Shown here piece by piece: positions 11,517 to 22,885 of a stretch of DNA of 64,000 bases. The stretch is from Galdieria sulphuraria (taxonomy: Eukaryota; Rhodophyta; Bangiophyceae; Galdieriales; Galdieriaceae). Location of the stretch: the NCBI RefSeq assembly GCF_000341285.1, contig NW_005178469.1, forward strand, positions 124,001 through 188,000. The letters run 5' to 3'. Positions within the stretch are counted from its first letter, which is position 1, and each line of letters begins with the position of its first letter. The notes under the pieces were generated by a model. It saw only the letters and a list, made by a program, of their open reading frames with translations. It did no database searches and was not told the DNA's origin. Made by a program: the position numbers and the translations under genes.

Positions 11517-13080
11517 ATGTCCTTCTTTACATTGTTCTTGACGGCACTTGTTTATTTCTATCTTTCTTTTCAGTTTGGTACCTGGTTTTTGACGTGTGTA
11601 GTATTTCGTGGTTCAGAGCGTTTACAGTACGTTTGTACAGTGAGACTTCAAGTGATGTTTATTTTAAAAAACTCTTTCAGGAAAAGTAGTGTTTTGTTTT
11701 TTGGTTTTGTCTTCGCAATAAGTTGCTTCTCTGCCTTTCTACTACTTTGTGATATTGCTGGACTATTATCAAAAAGTGTTGGCTCTTTAGGTTGGTTGGT
11801 CGTGGTTAGTAGTGTTACGATGTTGGTGTTGGTTGTTGCTCCCTTTGTCCAAATTTATTGCTTGTTAGGGAGGCTTTTGAGTGCCTATTGGAAGTTGTTG
11901 TTTTCCTTGGTATTGGAAGCTTGCTACATTATTGCTACCTTGACAACTTCTTTCTATGTGTTACCTGACAAAACCAGTGATAACTACTCCTTTTCATTTT
12001 ATTTTCAAGCTATGACCAATTTAGTAGCTTTTACTGGCACCCTTGTTTTGGGTTTACTTTCTGGTTCTTGTGCAATTAGTGGTGCATTTGAATACTGGAG
12101 AAAATGGACCAGGAAAGTTTCCGAAGAAGAAGTAATTGAAATCGAAAATAAACTATTCAATGTATATCAAAATATTGCAAGGAAAAAGGAGTCGATTGCG
12201 TTGCTGGATTATGAAGAGAAAGTAAGGCAGTGTGAAGAAGAAACCAGTTTTACAAAAAATGCGTTGGAATCTTCTGGTGGTCAATCTCGATTACGTTCTC
12301 TTAGCCGCAAGTTATTGGCAGGGTTAGAATCGTGGTCGACGAATGCTGCAAAGCAAAGAGTTGGTCTACTTGCAGAGTGCAAAGCAATGGAAGAATTAGC
12401 TCGTCGTTTGTTTATGGAGTGGAGTGAGAAATGTGAATTATGGGAGTTTGGGCAACGCAAGTCATATCGCAAAATGTACAATGCATTTGGCTTTGTGATG
12501 ATGTGTTTATGCGTGAGTCGCATATGTGGCTCAACTAAGAATCTCTTGTACGGTTTGCAAAATGATGCCGAGGTACGAAAACTACTTTTATAAATTGTAG
12601 ACATTGACTCATATCTTGAAAGGATTCAGTGACGATGCTGATGAACGTGATACTAAAGTTTTTTCGTTGGAAAGTCAATTTAGCTTTGTTGTCGCAATAT
12701 ATGACGTTTATATTTGCTAGCTGTCTCATTTTCTCCAATTTTCGTCTTGCTCTATTACAAACAGAAAGATTCTTCTGTTGGGTTTCGAAAGAGCCGATAT
12801 GGCGTAAAACACAAGTAAGCGATATTTTGTGATTGAAAAGCTGAACTAGACGTTTTTTCATAAGGTGACCTTGTGGCTATCACAATCAATAGCAGTTTAT
12901 TTACTGTCTTCGATGCTGTTGATTGGACAAAGCTTGCCAACAGAATACAAGCTTGCCACTGGAGAAATGTTGTTTACATTTCATCAAAATTGGTTCGATC
13001 GAACATTTTTATTCAGTTGTCTAGTCACGTTGTTGATCATGTTCTTTGCCTCCAAATTTTCCTCAAGTATTACTGACTAA
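11517..13080 (+). CDS. GPHR/GTG-type Golgi pH regulator, multi-pass channel
   Basis: Three exons (11517-12572, 12623-12814, 12865-13080) give 487 aa. GPHR (GPR89; plant GTG1/2) is a Golgi/ER anion channel that keeps the Golgi acidic. Family blocks visible are LLSGSCAISGAFEYW followed by a coiled segment (human LLSGFGAVNCPYTYM), the central loop with KLFNVYQNIARKKE, the hydrophobic DUF3735-like region, and the last exon LLIGQSLPTEYK and FHQNWFDRTFLFSCL. These match human LLIRMSMPLEYR and FYHRWFDVIFLVSAL. About eight or nine membrane segments are present. Both junctions are phase 0 and restore homology. The ATG at 11517 gives a membrane segment at once, as usual for the family. Confidence 0.88.
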
Positions 13081-13179
13081 TTTGATATTCTTATTCGATT
13101 GACTTCATACAAGTAATGATGAAAAAGAAACGAGACTCGGTTAAAATTTTTCATCTATTTACATAAGATGTCCAACGAA

Positions 13180-14733
13180 TTATGATGCGCAACTACTTCC
13201 AGAATCAATAGGTGGCTGACTTTGTTTGCCGTTGGCATTCTTCAAGGCCTTCGAATTTTGATAATTTTTCACGTCTGTGTTATTATTTGTACTAGAAGAG
13301 TGTTTGCTATTTCCATGGGCATCCAGAGACAATGAGACCCCAACTGCTTCTTGGAATGCTTCAAATAGATCATCATCTTGCGAATCAGTCTCTTTCTTAT
13401 GTCTCGTTTGTTCATTGCTATCAACAGGATGGGTAAACTCTTTGGCACCATTGGGTAGCGATGAACCGATGACGGACTTACTTACAACTAACGCCTTCTC
13501 TGGAATTTTCTCTTTTAGAATGTCTTCCAAATAATGAACTCTTTTTTCTAATTTCTCTCTTGCACTTTTTTCCAGAGATAAGGACGCACGTGTCTCCGAT
13601 AATAAAAGTTGCGTCCAAAAATCAAAAGTTTCCGAAATCTCTTCAACACGACCATTATTGGCTTGTTGCATGCGATGCAATTCTTCTTTGAGATATTCGA
13701 CTTCTTTCTGCAACTGTTCCAACCTAGTCCTCATGCCTTCCAGTTTTGTTTCTACTGAACCACGAATAATCATGTTGTTCTCATCTGTATCATTTATCCT
13801 GGACTGGTTCGCTTCTCTTTTTGAAAACTTGGAAAGAAAACTAATGTTGGGTTTCTTCTCTTTCATTCCTTCTATAAGTGGAATATGGTTGACAACGGTC
13901 GGACCCAAAAAACCTTTTGACTGGTTGGTCTTAAAAAGCACTTGTGAATAAACCTTCGCAAACAAAAGTATCGCCATGGAGCTTGCAATTGGATTGCCTA
14001 CTTGTTCCTCCAACACGGAACCGCTGTTATCAACTGTTCTTGAACAATACGGCATGAACATGAGTGGACCAATAACTAACTCCACTCCAACGTTTCCATC
14101 TTCGATATTGGAATTGTTTCTATATCTTTCAGCAAGAGAGTTGAGGGTAGAGTCTACATATCCAGCAGATTCGGAACGTACTACTGCGCCAGCCACAGTT
14201 CTCAAAATAGTAAGAGCTTCCACTTCCAGCTTCGTAACACATGAGAAAAGTTTTGCTCTGGCACCGTCACTATAGTTCTTCTCATAAAAAGTGATAGCAG
14301 CATCGACCAACTCTCCCCGGGTGGAAGCAGGCACTATTCGTTTCCACCTTTCCTTCAACCACATAGCCAAAGCTCCCAACACATCCCACTCATCATAAAG
14401 AGACAAGTCTACTTGTGCACGCTTTCCTTCCTCTTCTTCACAAAGTAGGCCATAGAGACGTGCACTTGACTCACTTATCACCCACTCTCTCTCCTCGTCC
14501 ACTTGAGAAGGAACTACTTCCTTTCCCCAAAACGGACTATCATTCGTTTCTATTAGCAGGTTAGAAGGTTCTTTTTGGTCAACAGACGTGTTCTGCTGTC
14601 TATTTGAAAGTTCCTGGTTCCACCAACCTGCCAGTTGTGCTGACGTTATGAAAGTGGAACCTGCAGCATCCAACACAGCAATAGCCCTCTCAACCCAACG
14701 AAGTGTAAACGAATGGGAAGTCCTCAATGTCAT
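13180..14733 (-). CDS. Coiled-coil protein with a RhoGAP-like domain (tentative)
   Basis: A 517-aa frame. Residues about 75-265 read like a degenerate RhoGAP domain: DEWDVLGALAMWLKERWKRIVP, then a helix with LEVEALTILRTVAG and VGVELVIGPLMFMP, parallel to the family's LKLWLRELPEPLIP...LFGPNLM pattern. The catalytic arginine-finger strand (usually GIFRxSG) is not evident; the matching N-terminal stretch is AIAVLDAAGSTFIT. Residues 310-400 form a coiled coil (LEGMRTRLEQLQKEVEYLKEEL), and the tail is Ser/Asn rich. An upstream mini-exon may add a few residues, since an acceptor CTTAG precedes the ATG, but I cannot prove it. It is convergent with the GPHR gene. Confidence 0.5.
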   Translation of the reverse strand: MTLRTSHSFTLRWVERAIAVLDAAGSTFITSAQLAGWWNQELSNRQQNTSVDQKEPSNLLIETNDSPFWGKEVVPSQVDEEREWVISESSARLYGLLCEEEEGKRAQVDLSLYDEWDVLGALAMWLKERWKRIVPASTRGELVDAAITFYEKNYSDGARAKLFSCVTKLEVEALTILRTVAGAVVRSESAGYVDSTLNSLAERYRNNSNIEDGNVGVELVIGPLMFMPYCSRTVDNSGSVLEEQVGNPIASSMAILLFAKVYSQVLFKTNQSKGFLGPTVVNHIPLIEGMKEKKPNISFLSKFSKREANQSRINDTDENNMIIRGSVETKLEGMRTRLEQLQKEVEYLKEELHRMQQANNGRVEEISETFDFWTQLLLSETRASLSLEKSAREKLEKRVHYLEDILKEKIPEKALVVSKSVIGSSLPNGAKEFTHPVDSNEQTRHKKETDSQDDDLFEAFQEAVGVSLSLDAHGNSKHSSSTNNNTDVKNYQNSKALKNANGKQSQPPIDSGSSCAS

Positions 14734-14895
14734 ACCTAAGAAACAGACAAAGGTTATGTTCTCCGTGGAAACTCAAAGAGTCCGCGCTATGAGAACATTA
14801 AGATACATGCATCTCAATTATCCCACCAAATTGATTATCCAATGTCATCATTTCCTACTCAAGAAATTTTTTTATTTAAGCTCTTTAAGGAAAAT

Positions 14896-17221
14896 TCAAC
14901 TTCTTCGATGATATTCTCGTTTCCGTTCTAAACTTTTAGCAGTATTCGGTTCCAAAAGAGGTGGAATCACGCTACATAGTTCAAATAAAAGGTGGCTTAG
15001 ACTCTTCGACGACTCCATCGATCTATTTGCTTCTCGTACAAATCTCTCTGCTATATCATTCTTCAAATCAAACACAGCCATTTTCGTATCAGCACAAATT
15101 GATACAAGTCCAACTCTGCTCTCAAAACCTTTGTCCTCCAACAAACGTGAAACGATACGGACAATATAACTTACAGTTAAGACTGTTTTGGATTTGACGA
15201 GTATGGGACACATATTCTCCTCACCGCTTAATATACTCACCTGCGGCATATTCAGCTGACCCATTGCCACAGCTAACAGCGAAGCCAGAACAAAAGGAAA
15301 CTGTTTTTCTCTTTCTTCTCCTTCAATATGTAAGCTTTCGATATATTCCTTTACAACGGGTATAAGTGGCTCAACCCATTTTCCTTCAACGGCTTTACTA
15401 ATAGTCAGCTAAAGCATCAAAAGTATAGTTTTTTTACTTGCCTTGAGATGCACGTAAAAAACCATTGGCCTTCGTTTCTATCACTTGTTGTATAGATGGT
15501 GGGCTTTCTAAACGAAAACGGATCTTACAAACATTCTCCATTAGAGTAAGCTTATTTCGTTCTTCGTCCGTGTACAAAATAATACAAGTTCCTTGCCTTC
15601 CCGCTCGACCGGTACGACCAGCACGGTGAATGTACATATCAATATCCTCCGGAACACGATACTGTATTACCAAATCCACTCCATTAATATCTAAACCCCG
15701 AGCTGCTACATCTGTTGCAATTAAAACTTGAAATGAACCTTCTCTGAACTTGGAAAGAGTGATTTCTCGTTGCTTTTGAGTTATATCTCCATGTAAAGCT
15801 TGTGCTGCACCGTTGTGGATTCGGCCACTAGAAACCAAGGAGTCTACTTCTGCCTTCGTTCTTGCAAATACTATGCAGCGAAAATTGGTCATTTCTGCAC
15901 TGTACACACTTATCACAGACTCAAGTATTAGCTTTCTAGAAAGCTCAGTTGGAGGAACACGAAGAGCAATATGCTCAACAGTAGTTGACGTCTTAGTGTC
16001 TTTGTTTCCAATCGCGTCTACTATGATAGGATTATTTTTATTCGATTTGGCAAGTTCCTGGACCCATGGTGGTATAGTTGCTGAAAACAAAAGTGTTTGT
16101 CTCTCTCGAGTTGGTGGCAAGTAGGTCGAAATCTTGTCAATATCTTCAGCAAAACCCATTGAGAGCATTTCATCTGCTTCGTCCAAAACAAAAAACTTAA
16201 CTTTCAGTAAATCAACGCTTCCTCTCTCTAAAAGATCAATGAGTCGTCCTGGAGTGGCTACTAAAATATCGATTCCTCTTTTAATAGCACGTTGCTGAAC
16301 TTCATAAGATGATCCTCCAAAAAAACAACTGGTGCGAAAACGAAAACATTTTGCAAAGGCCGAAAATTCTTGTTCCACTTGCTTCGCTAACTCCCTGGTA
16401 GGAGCTAAAACCAAGCACTGAATTTCCGAGACTCGATCAATATTGTGAGTTTCAAGTTGCTCCACCAACTTCTGCATAATAGGGAGCACAAACGCAAGGG
16501 TCTTCCCTGTTCCAGTACGACTTCTTCCAATTATATCCCGGCCACTGTATATAAGTTCAAAAGTGGCAGACTGAATAGGCGTCGCGTCTCGCAAACCCCG
16601 TTCCTCCAATATCTCTAAAATTTTCTTCGACAACTGAAAACTTGTAAACGGAACAGGAGTTTCGTTGGCTTCAACGACTTGAAGGCTAGCTGGTTTCTTT
16701 GAAACTCTTGTATTGTTAGAATGAAGCTTAGCCGAAGTAGAATTCGCTGAGATTTTTCTAGAGCTACCCCGCGAACGCGTTACAGTTGGGTCAAAGAAAC
16801 TTGTTGAGGCTCTCGTTTCCTTCACTGACCGACTACTTGACGGATGACTTTCTCGAAACACACCATCTGTGACACTTGAACGTAAAAACTCGTCTTCTGC
16901 TCCACTCAACCTCTTGGATTCAGTGAAAAGTTGTTTTCGGAGGTGAATATTTGGACAGTCGCGACTGAAATGTGGGTGAAATATCTTGCAAGGATTATCA
17001 GTTGCCTCAAGTCCTTTGATGAAGTCCTTATGCCCATTGAAACTACTACTTTTAGCAGATAAGAGTATTTCGAATTGCTTTTCAAAGCTTATACTTTTCC
17101 TATCCCTGGAGTAATAGTATCTACTACAAAAGGTACAACAGTTTGCAAATCTCCCAACGCCGATGAATGCATCACCACCACCAACCATTGTCTCTTCCCT
17201 GGACAAATTGTGAAAGTCCAT
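14896..17221 (-). CDS. DEAD-box RNA helicase with C-terminal GUCT domain, probably organellar
   Basis: Two exons (17221-15442 and 15392-14896) give 758 aa. The first carries the full helicase core: Q motif with TPIQSATF, Walker A RTGTGKT, PTRELA, DEADEMLS, SAT, ARTKAEV, TDVAARGLDI and HRAGRTGRAGR. The second exon has no start codon. It continues as a GUCT domain (LASLLAVAMGQ, RVGLVSICADTKMAVFDL), the RNA-binding tail of RH3/Gu-type helicases. The joining intron (15441-15393) has a GC donor (GCAAGT) and acceptor AAAG, phase 1. RH3 helicases act in plastid group II intron splicing and 50S ribosome assembly; the N-terminal extension of about 190 aa is compatible with a transit peptide. ATG 17221 is the first in frame. 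Confidence 0.9.
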
Positions 17222-17427
17222 TCTTTTCAACGACCACAGGAATGAGAGAGGCGTTATTGGTTACTTAATTGAGGTACAAGCTTTCCTAAAAATGTTGACT
17301 CGTCTCCTATCCAATTCTGTTCTTCCGATATAAAAGTAACCGATGTTGACTTGCAGTAACACAAGAGCAATGGAAGTCCTTCGTTTTGGTTCCAAACTCG
17401 CACAACACTACACTTTCAGCTAGCTTT

Positions 17428-17739
17428 TCAGGGACGTATTGGCCTCTGTAAACTCTCATCCTCCGTTGTAATAAAATCCTGAAAGTCGGGTTTTGAGTCA
17501 TCAGGTACTATTTCGTACGCTGTCTTTTGTCGCAACACTACTAAAGACTTGTCGTGTTGTGATACTCGTCCTTCTACTAGTGCCTCAAAACTGTCTTGTA
17601 CGGTCAAACTTTTGTCACACCTTTTGTTGAAATACGGGTGACGATAGACAGAGGAGGCATTAGTTTCCTTTTTAAAACTTGGATAGTTTTCAAGGGACGG
17701 CTTTAGAGGAGTATTCACCATACCGGGTTGGTCCGACAT
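17428..17739 (-). CDS. Hypothetical 103-aa protein
   Basis: A complete ATG-to-stop frame between the RbfA gene and the DEAD-box gene, all on the minus strand. The composition looks coding (balanced, hydrophilic, one Pro-rich start MVNTPLKPSLENYPS, then YRHPYFNKR). No domain is recognised. It could be the first exon of a longer gene, but I found no convincing donor at its end. Nothing in the neighbourhood indicates function. Confidence 0.4.
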   Translation of the reverse strand: MSDQPGMVNTPLKPSLENYPSFKKETNASSVYRHPYFNKRCDKSLTVQDSFEALVEGRVSQHDKSLVVLRQKTAYEIVPDDSKPDFQDFITTEDESLQRPIRP

Positions 17740-17940
17740 GAGGGCGCCAAACTCAAAAACTCTAAAATCTGATATATTTTTGAGTGACCATTTTGAACAA
17801 CTTCTTTTAGCGAATTTTTGCGTCTCGCTTGTCCCAACTCATTATTTTTTAACCAGAAAGCTACGAGTCTAGGATTTCGCAAAATGATTGAATACTTGAG
17901 GAAAAATTTGAACACAAAAAATTGCTTCCTTTACAAACAT

Positions 17941-18577
17941 TTATTCCAAAGGAATATCTTGGTCCTCTTCCCAAAAAGCTTTCTCCATTCCGACAAAGCT
18001 AGGATCATCAGAGAGTCTATCCAATATATCCAAAGTTCTCATTGTTTCTCCTAGTTGCGACTCCTCAAAACTTAGTTCTGGAATATATCTTATCTCTCGA
18101 ATCCGCTGAGATAACTCGTATTTTATGGACTTGCGTTCTTCTTGCAACCACTGATAGGTGGCTGTTCTCTGGGTATCACTGCCAGTAACACTTATGAAAG
18201 CCTTCGCATTTCTAAGGTCAGGGCTTACATCTACTCGAACTACAGAAATCAGACCAAAGTTTTGTTCACTGACTGCAAATAAAGTTACTTGAGCAAGCTG
18301 CCTTTTCTCAAAAGAACTTACGTATTCTGTTTTCTTGAAGCGCATATCTTTGCAATATGTCAGCTAGTTCCCTCTTTAACAGGGAGCTGATGCGAAACGG
18401 ACGACGTACAGTACGAGGTCGAGCGTCCTTCTTGTATCGACAAATTAAACTTGAAGCTCCCTTATCACGGAGACACACGTTTCGTACATGGTAATATCTC
18501 TTTGTTAGCTGTTTCTCAACTTTCTGACGGGCACAAGGACAGTTGATAAAAGGAAACGTAATCCAAGAAAATTGCAT
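17941..18577 (-). CDS. rbfA: Ribosome-binding factor A (RbfA), probably plastid or mitochondrial
   Basis: Two exons (18577-18322, 18272-17941) give 195 aa. RbfA binds the 30S subunit and helps mature the 5' end of 16S rRNA. The KH-like fold is recognised from RISSLLKRELADILQRY, then across the intron ISVVRVDVSPDLRNAKAFISV (bacterial ITRVEVSPDLRDAKVYVSV), and REIRYIPELSFEES near the end. The donor GTAAGT and acceptor TTTGCAG join at phase 1 to restore the strand. The N-terminal extension of about 60 residues is basic and hydroxyl/aromatic rich, as expected for organelle targeting; bacterial RbfA begins near RTVRRPFRIS. ATG 18577 was chosen because upstream in-frame codons give only a hydrophobic TTG-started run. 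Confidence 0.85.
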
Positions 18578-18711
18578 TTGACAAAATAGAAAGTAATGAG
18601 AAAGAATAAATAGCTGAGCAATTTGTAAGGTGATGGTACCAGAAAAAAATATGAAACTATTGAAACAACAGGGATAAGATGAAAACTGTCTTGCTACAAA
18701 AACAAGAATAT

Positions 18712-20116
18712 TCAAGGAAGTTGCTCTACTTTATAACTGCCAATAATTCGGTCTTTCGGCCATCCTTCTAGTACTACAACAATCCTTCCCAAACAGTTCG
18801 CATTCTCCTTTTCTAAACGAGACCAAGCACGAGCAATTGTTTGAATAAAATATGCAAGATTGATTCTTGCTTTAACTGCATAGTTTCCGGGGGATGCAGT
18901 CGCGACCGCATCACAACTGCAATTTTTCAGTTTCTACAAACATACTAGTAAAGTTCTTCGTTACTTACTTTTCTAAATAGAGGAACGTATCTTTCTTACA
19001 AGCTACTGTGATAACTCGATTTGCCATATCCCACAATTTTTCACTACTGGTCAAATTAAACGGAATATCCAAAAAGAGAGCTAGCGCTCGAAGATCTGAA
19101 GAAACTTGGCTCTCTTGAGTCCAGTTACTAATATTCATTTTGAATACTGAACTGCCTTGCAACTCTAGTATCTCAAGAATTTCCTCTACTTTTTCCCTCT
19201 TCTTACAGCAATAAAGCCAACCCTCTTCACCCAACTCTACGTTTGTTTGTATTGCTGGTAAATTGCTAACATCTGATGAACTTTGTGGTTTATACGAATT
19301 TTGTAAAGTCTCAGTCTTCACCAATTCATGGAATAAAGCGTCAGCAGAAAAACATAACATACTGTCACAACTTACCATTGTCTCTTTTGGAGAATTTTGT
19401 TTTGCAGAAGTAACAACTGAGCTACTCCAGATTTCGTTGCTTACAGCTTTATCTTTCTTGTTATATTCTCCTTGTTTCACGTGCACGTTTTGAGGGTGAT
19501 TTCTCAATCTCGTGTCTAGCTCTCTTCTCAAGTCCTGTAGTTGCTGACAAACCTCGTCCAACTTCGAATTAGTGGACTGTAACTCAACTCGAAGGGACTG
19601 AATTTCAACACGACTCTTTGTAATGTCGTTTTGTAGCTGATGAAAGTCCTTGTAAGATACCGTTCTCTCGGTTCCCAGAGACGGAAACGGTGAAGGAGGA
19701 GGTGAAGACGGACTTGGTGTCACAGAAGGAGTTCCACTCCAGTCCTTCACACACGAAGCGTCCCAAAACTGTGTTTGTTCCAACTCCACAGTGTTGGCTG
19801 GATCTTCCCTTGCCTCTGTTCCCCAATTTGCAATATTTTCCTGGTTATTTACATAGGTAGAGGTTCTACTATCCTTACGTTTCATGCTGGTGCCACTGGT
19901 TACCTGTTGTTGTTCCCACGAACCTTCTTTGGTGTCTTCTTTGGTGTCTACTTTGGCGGTTTCTGAAGTTGGCGAATAAACTCGGCGCCGAAAAAATTTC
20001 TTATTCGTTGACGAACCCACATATTTTCTTCCATGGTTCCTATAGTCGGCGTTTCTATTTTCAACATAGGACCCACTTCTATCACTTCCTTTCTCTCGAT
20101 ACTGTTTGCGTTCCAT
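18712..20116 (-). CDS. Unrecognised coiled-coil protein
   Basis: Two exons (20116-18969, 18916-18712) give 450 aa. The second exon was found by extending through GTAAGT and TTGCAG at phase 2 and keeps a clean frame to TGA. The N-terminal third is basic and disordered (RKQYREKGSDRSGSYVE), followed by a Pro/Ser stretch (TPSPSSPPPSPFPS) and a coiled coil (VEIQSLRVELQSTNSKLDEV...LRRELDTRL). The C-terminal part appears folded, with EKVEEILEILE, ALALFLDIPFNL and, in exon 2, VKARINLAYFIQTIARAW and RIVVVLEGWPKDRIIGSYKV. I do not recognise the family; an RNA or granule scaffold would be a guess. The start lies in an open 950-bp region. Confidence 0.6.
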
Positions 20117-21069
20117 ACAAAATGGCCCAATGTATTACAAGAAAAAGGGAAATATTGAGTCTAGTAACATATGGACTGTGGGAATCGTCGTTGCCAGATT
20201 TCAATTTCATTTTTGAAAGCAATTTATCTTGGCAAGTTTCAACGTTCAGGGAGGAATGCTACAGTGCAATGATTGTTTGGCGATAATTCTCTCACTGGGG
20301 GTAGTTCTTGGAGGAAGAAAGGCTCAGTTTGAAATAAGATGAGCCAACTCGGAATTTCCGTGTTCTCAAGGGGTTTCTTATAATACGTAAATCAACTAGC
20401 AGAAATAATGGGATCATCAAGGCTATTGTAAGGTGAAAAATTTTCATATTTTTTGCTCATGTTGTTGTTGTTTAGAATGGTTCTTCTTATTTCTTGTATC
20501 CGAGTGAGAGTAGCTTCATGTTAAAGTTGTCAAATCTGCCGTTACCAGGACACTTAGTTTCTGCTATTCTTTTATTTAGGCGCCAAAAAGTTCAATTTCG
20601 AGGGAGAAGATTGAAATGTAGCCCTTGCTGACATGGAGACAGAAACCATTCCTTAGTTGGGAACTGTTCGCAAAAGTCTTGCATACGTTTGTTGAAAAAA
20701 ATCTGAAAAACAACAATCGTTTCGTCAACGGAATGTTCCTATATAAAGTAACATGTGCGTCATCTCCTCTGAACACTTTACAGGATAGATTTTGCGAAAT
20801 TGTCTTTGAGCGGAAACATTTGAACGACTCTTTTCGTGTTATGGTGTCTGCAAAAAAAATGTTCGTTACGATAAGACCTTGCTAATTATCGAAGTTTTAA
20901 ATACACGTGATTTGAACCGTGACTGAATCTTCCTTTATGCTAAATATAGCAAAAGGGTTCTTAAACGTGTAGCAATCTTTCGTATATCTACTCCAGAAAA
21001 AGTTTGTTTCCGTTCTTCCTCAACCCCGCATAAACTTTCTCAGTCTTTTGGTTTCTGTTTTATTTCAAG
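20117..21069. other. Long gap, no supportable gene
   Basis: These 953 bp hold several short frames (for example 20625-20885 +) that lack an ATG at a sensible place, lack splice partners, and show no familiar motif. The left part is the promoter side of the coiled-coil gene. A GGCGCCAAAA motif at about 20579-20588 resembles an E2F half-site. A small or fast-evolving gene or a non-coding RNA cannot be excluded. Confidence 0.5.
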
Positions 21070-22157
21070 TTATGAGAAACCTGGTTGTCGTTGAGAAATA
21101 AACCAGGGGCACTGAATATAACTAGGAATATAGAAACAATAAGGTGAAAAATATTCCAAGCAAGGTAAGCTATCGCTTGAAGCACCAGCCCAAAATCTGG
21201 TCGAATAAGGATTCGTGAAATATGCAGAGGATACCGTTGACCAGTGAGAAGTCCTACAGTTCTCTTCTTGAACCGATATCGGTAACGAACCAGAATCAAA
21301 ACTGTGATGACTTTCAGAATCGGTTCCATCAAAAGGAGCTTGGAAACTTGTCTGATGGTGGATTTCGCTGGGTGTTGAAGACCAAGATGATAGAACTGTT
21401 TGTTGAGTTTCATGTTTCTCTATGCTGTTGCTTGTCAAGTTACTGCTTGAACTATCTACGGAAGGTGGATTAAAGTCAAATAATGTAGCCAGTTTTTCAT
21501 CTCCACCTTTGTTAGGTAATGAATGCGTTAGGTTCTAAAATTTCAGTGAAAAAACTGACGTCGTCGATTAGTAAGCATGCATTACCTTTGGAATCCATTT
21601 GCTAGCTTGACATTGTTCCAAGTAGAAAGTTGCCTGACAAGTTCCCTGAGTATGAAGACGCAACAAATTGCGTAGACAAGCGTCATCCTGAAGCTGCTTT
21701 ACGTATGGACGCCTGTCAGTAAGACTATTATTGACGATTGTATATCCAAAACGACAAAAACGGCGTAGTTGAGCATTATAGGGGGCTTGAGCTATCTCAG
21801 TTCTCAAGAGTGCCCTAAGACATTTGTTTAGATTGCGTTCTAGGTTAATGTAAAAAATGTACCATCTGAAGTCATTCAACCGAGGCCTAGCAGGCAACGT
21901 CAATGATCGGAGAAAGAAGGGCAAATGTCTGCCATCAGTTAGAATAAGAACGAAGTGAAGAAAATGATATTCTATATTCACAAATCCTGCTACGGCTGCT
22001 GTCTGTTCGTCTCCCTGCAGAATTAAACAAGTCATGAAGAAATTACGAACGAATAAACTGAAATGTTTCGTGACCCGGACAGATAAAGGCTGAATCTGGA
22101 ACTGTGGCGCCAACGTTTTGGCGCGTTATTTTTTTCTCCAAATAAATCCAAGGGCAT
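21070..22157 (-). CDS. Unrecognised protein, three exons
   Basis: Proposed exons 22157-22059, 22014-21586 and 21534-21070 give 330 aa. The model is supported because exon 2 has no early ATG, while the upstream ATG frame (MPLDLFGEKNNAPKRW) joins it at phase 0 through a 44-nt intron. The middle exon is likely globular (FVLILTDGRHLPFFL, RWYIFYINLERNLNKCLRAL, RRFCRFGYTIVNNSL). The last exon is Ser/Thr/Gln rich. In the last 350 bp another frame of the same strand (21413-21060) encodes a strongly hydrophobic segment, so the reading frame of the tail is uncertain. No family is recognised. Confidence 0.5.
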
Positions 22158-22885
22158 CGTTCCTCTTAGCTTGGAGATTTCTTTGTCCATCTGTCAAGCT
22201 TCTTAAGTGCTCTAGGATCTATCCAATACCTAGATAAGACCTGTTCGGCTCTTGGCGAGAATTCAAACTCGTTCAACTGTCGACGAAGGCAAAAAGGATG
22301 TCGTCCTATTCACAGTGTAATGGAACGAATTTTAGTTACTGTGAATAATTTTCTGATGCTCATCATTACTTCCTACTACTATGGCTTATACAAGGTTCTT
22401 TTTTGTACTCTCCTTAGCTATTACAGATGTGATGAAATGAACAAGTCCATAAGAAAGATGACTTCTCCTCTTGAACTAGATAGCCGTACAATTAGGGAGG
22501 TAGGACGGAGTATATAACCTGAACAACATCTAAGCGTGGCTCTAACAATGCTCTACAAGTGAAGTAGTGTCATTATGAGAAATTCAAAAACATCACAAAC
22601 TGGCAAAAGACATAATATTTCTAGCAAGGTGACAGATGGAACAGTTCAACTGTCTTTTATAAACCTTGTTCTGAAACAAACAAATAAGTTTAGTATTGTT
22701 GTGTTGAGGCAAGTTCGCTTTGCTTACTACTTGAAAAAGTGAAATTACGCTTGAAGGTTACTGATTCTTAGCGCAAGTTCACTTGCTCTTGTGACATCTT
22801 TACAAATCGACAGGACCTTGGGAAGAGTACAATGCAAAGCTATTTAATTTTTATTCTACAAATGTGTCAGCAAGTGTTAAACAAG
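22158..22885. other. Intergenic, with a possible 65-aa ORF (22320-22517 +)
   Basis: The gap is 728 bp. The only candidate is a plus-strand ATG frame of 65 codons with a hydrophobic middle (LITSYYYGLYKVLFCTLLSYY) and a charged C-terminus (DEMNKSIRKM). It is unrecognised and may be chance. The remainder is AT-rich without visible structure. Confidence 0.3.

Noticed and set aside
17715-17915. 66-codon minus-strand frame between RbfA and the 103-aa ORF
   Set aside because: No conserved features; probably RbfA 3' UTR.
20625-20885. 86-codon plus-strand frame
   Set aside because: No ATG at a useful place (its internal ATG frames stop quickly or lie late), no motif and no splice partners.
22140-22320. 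tRNA-like stretches with GTTC words
   Set aside because: No complete cloverleaf with matching acceptor stem, anticodon arm and T-loop could be drawn; the same was true elsewhere in the window.
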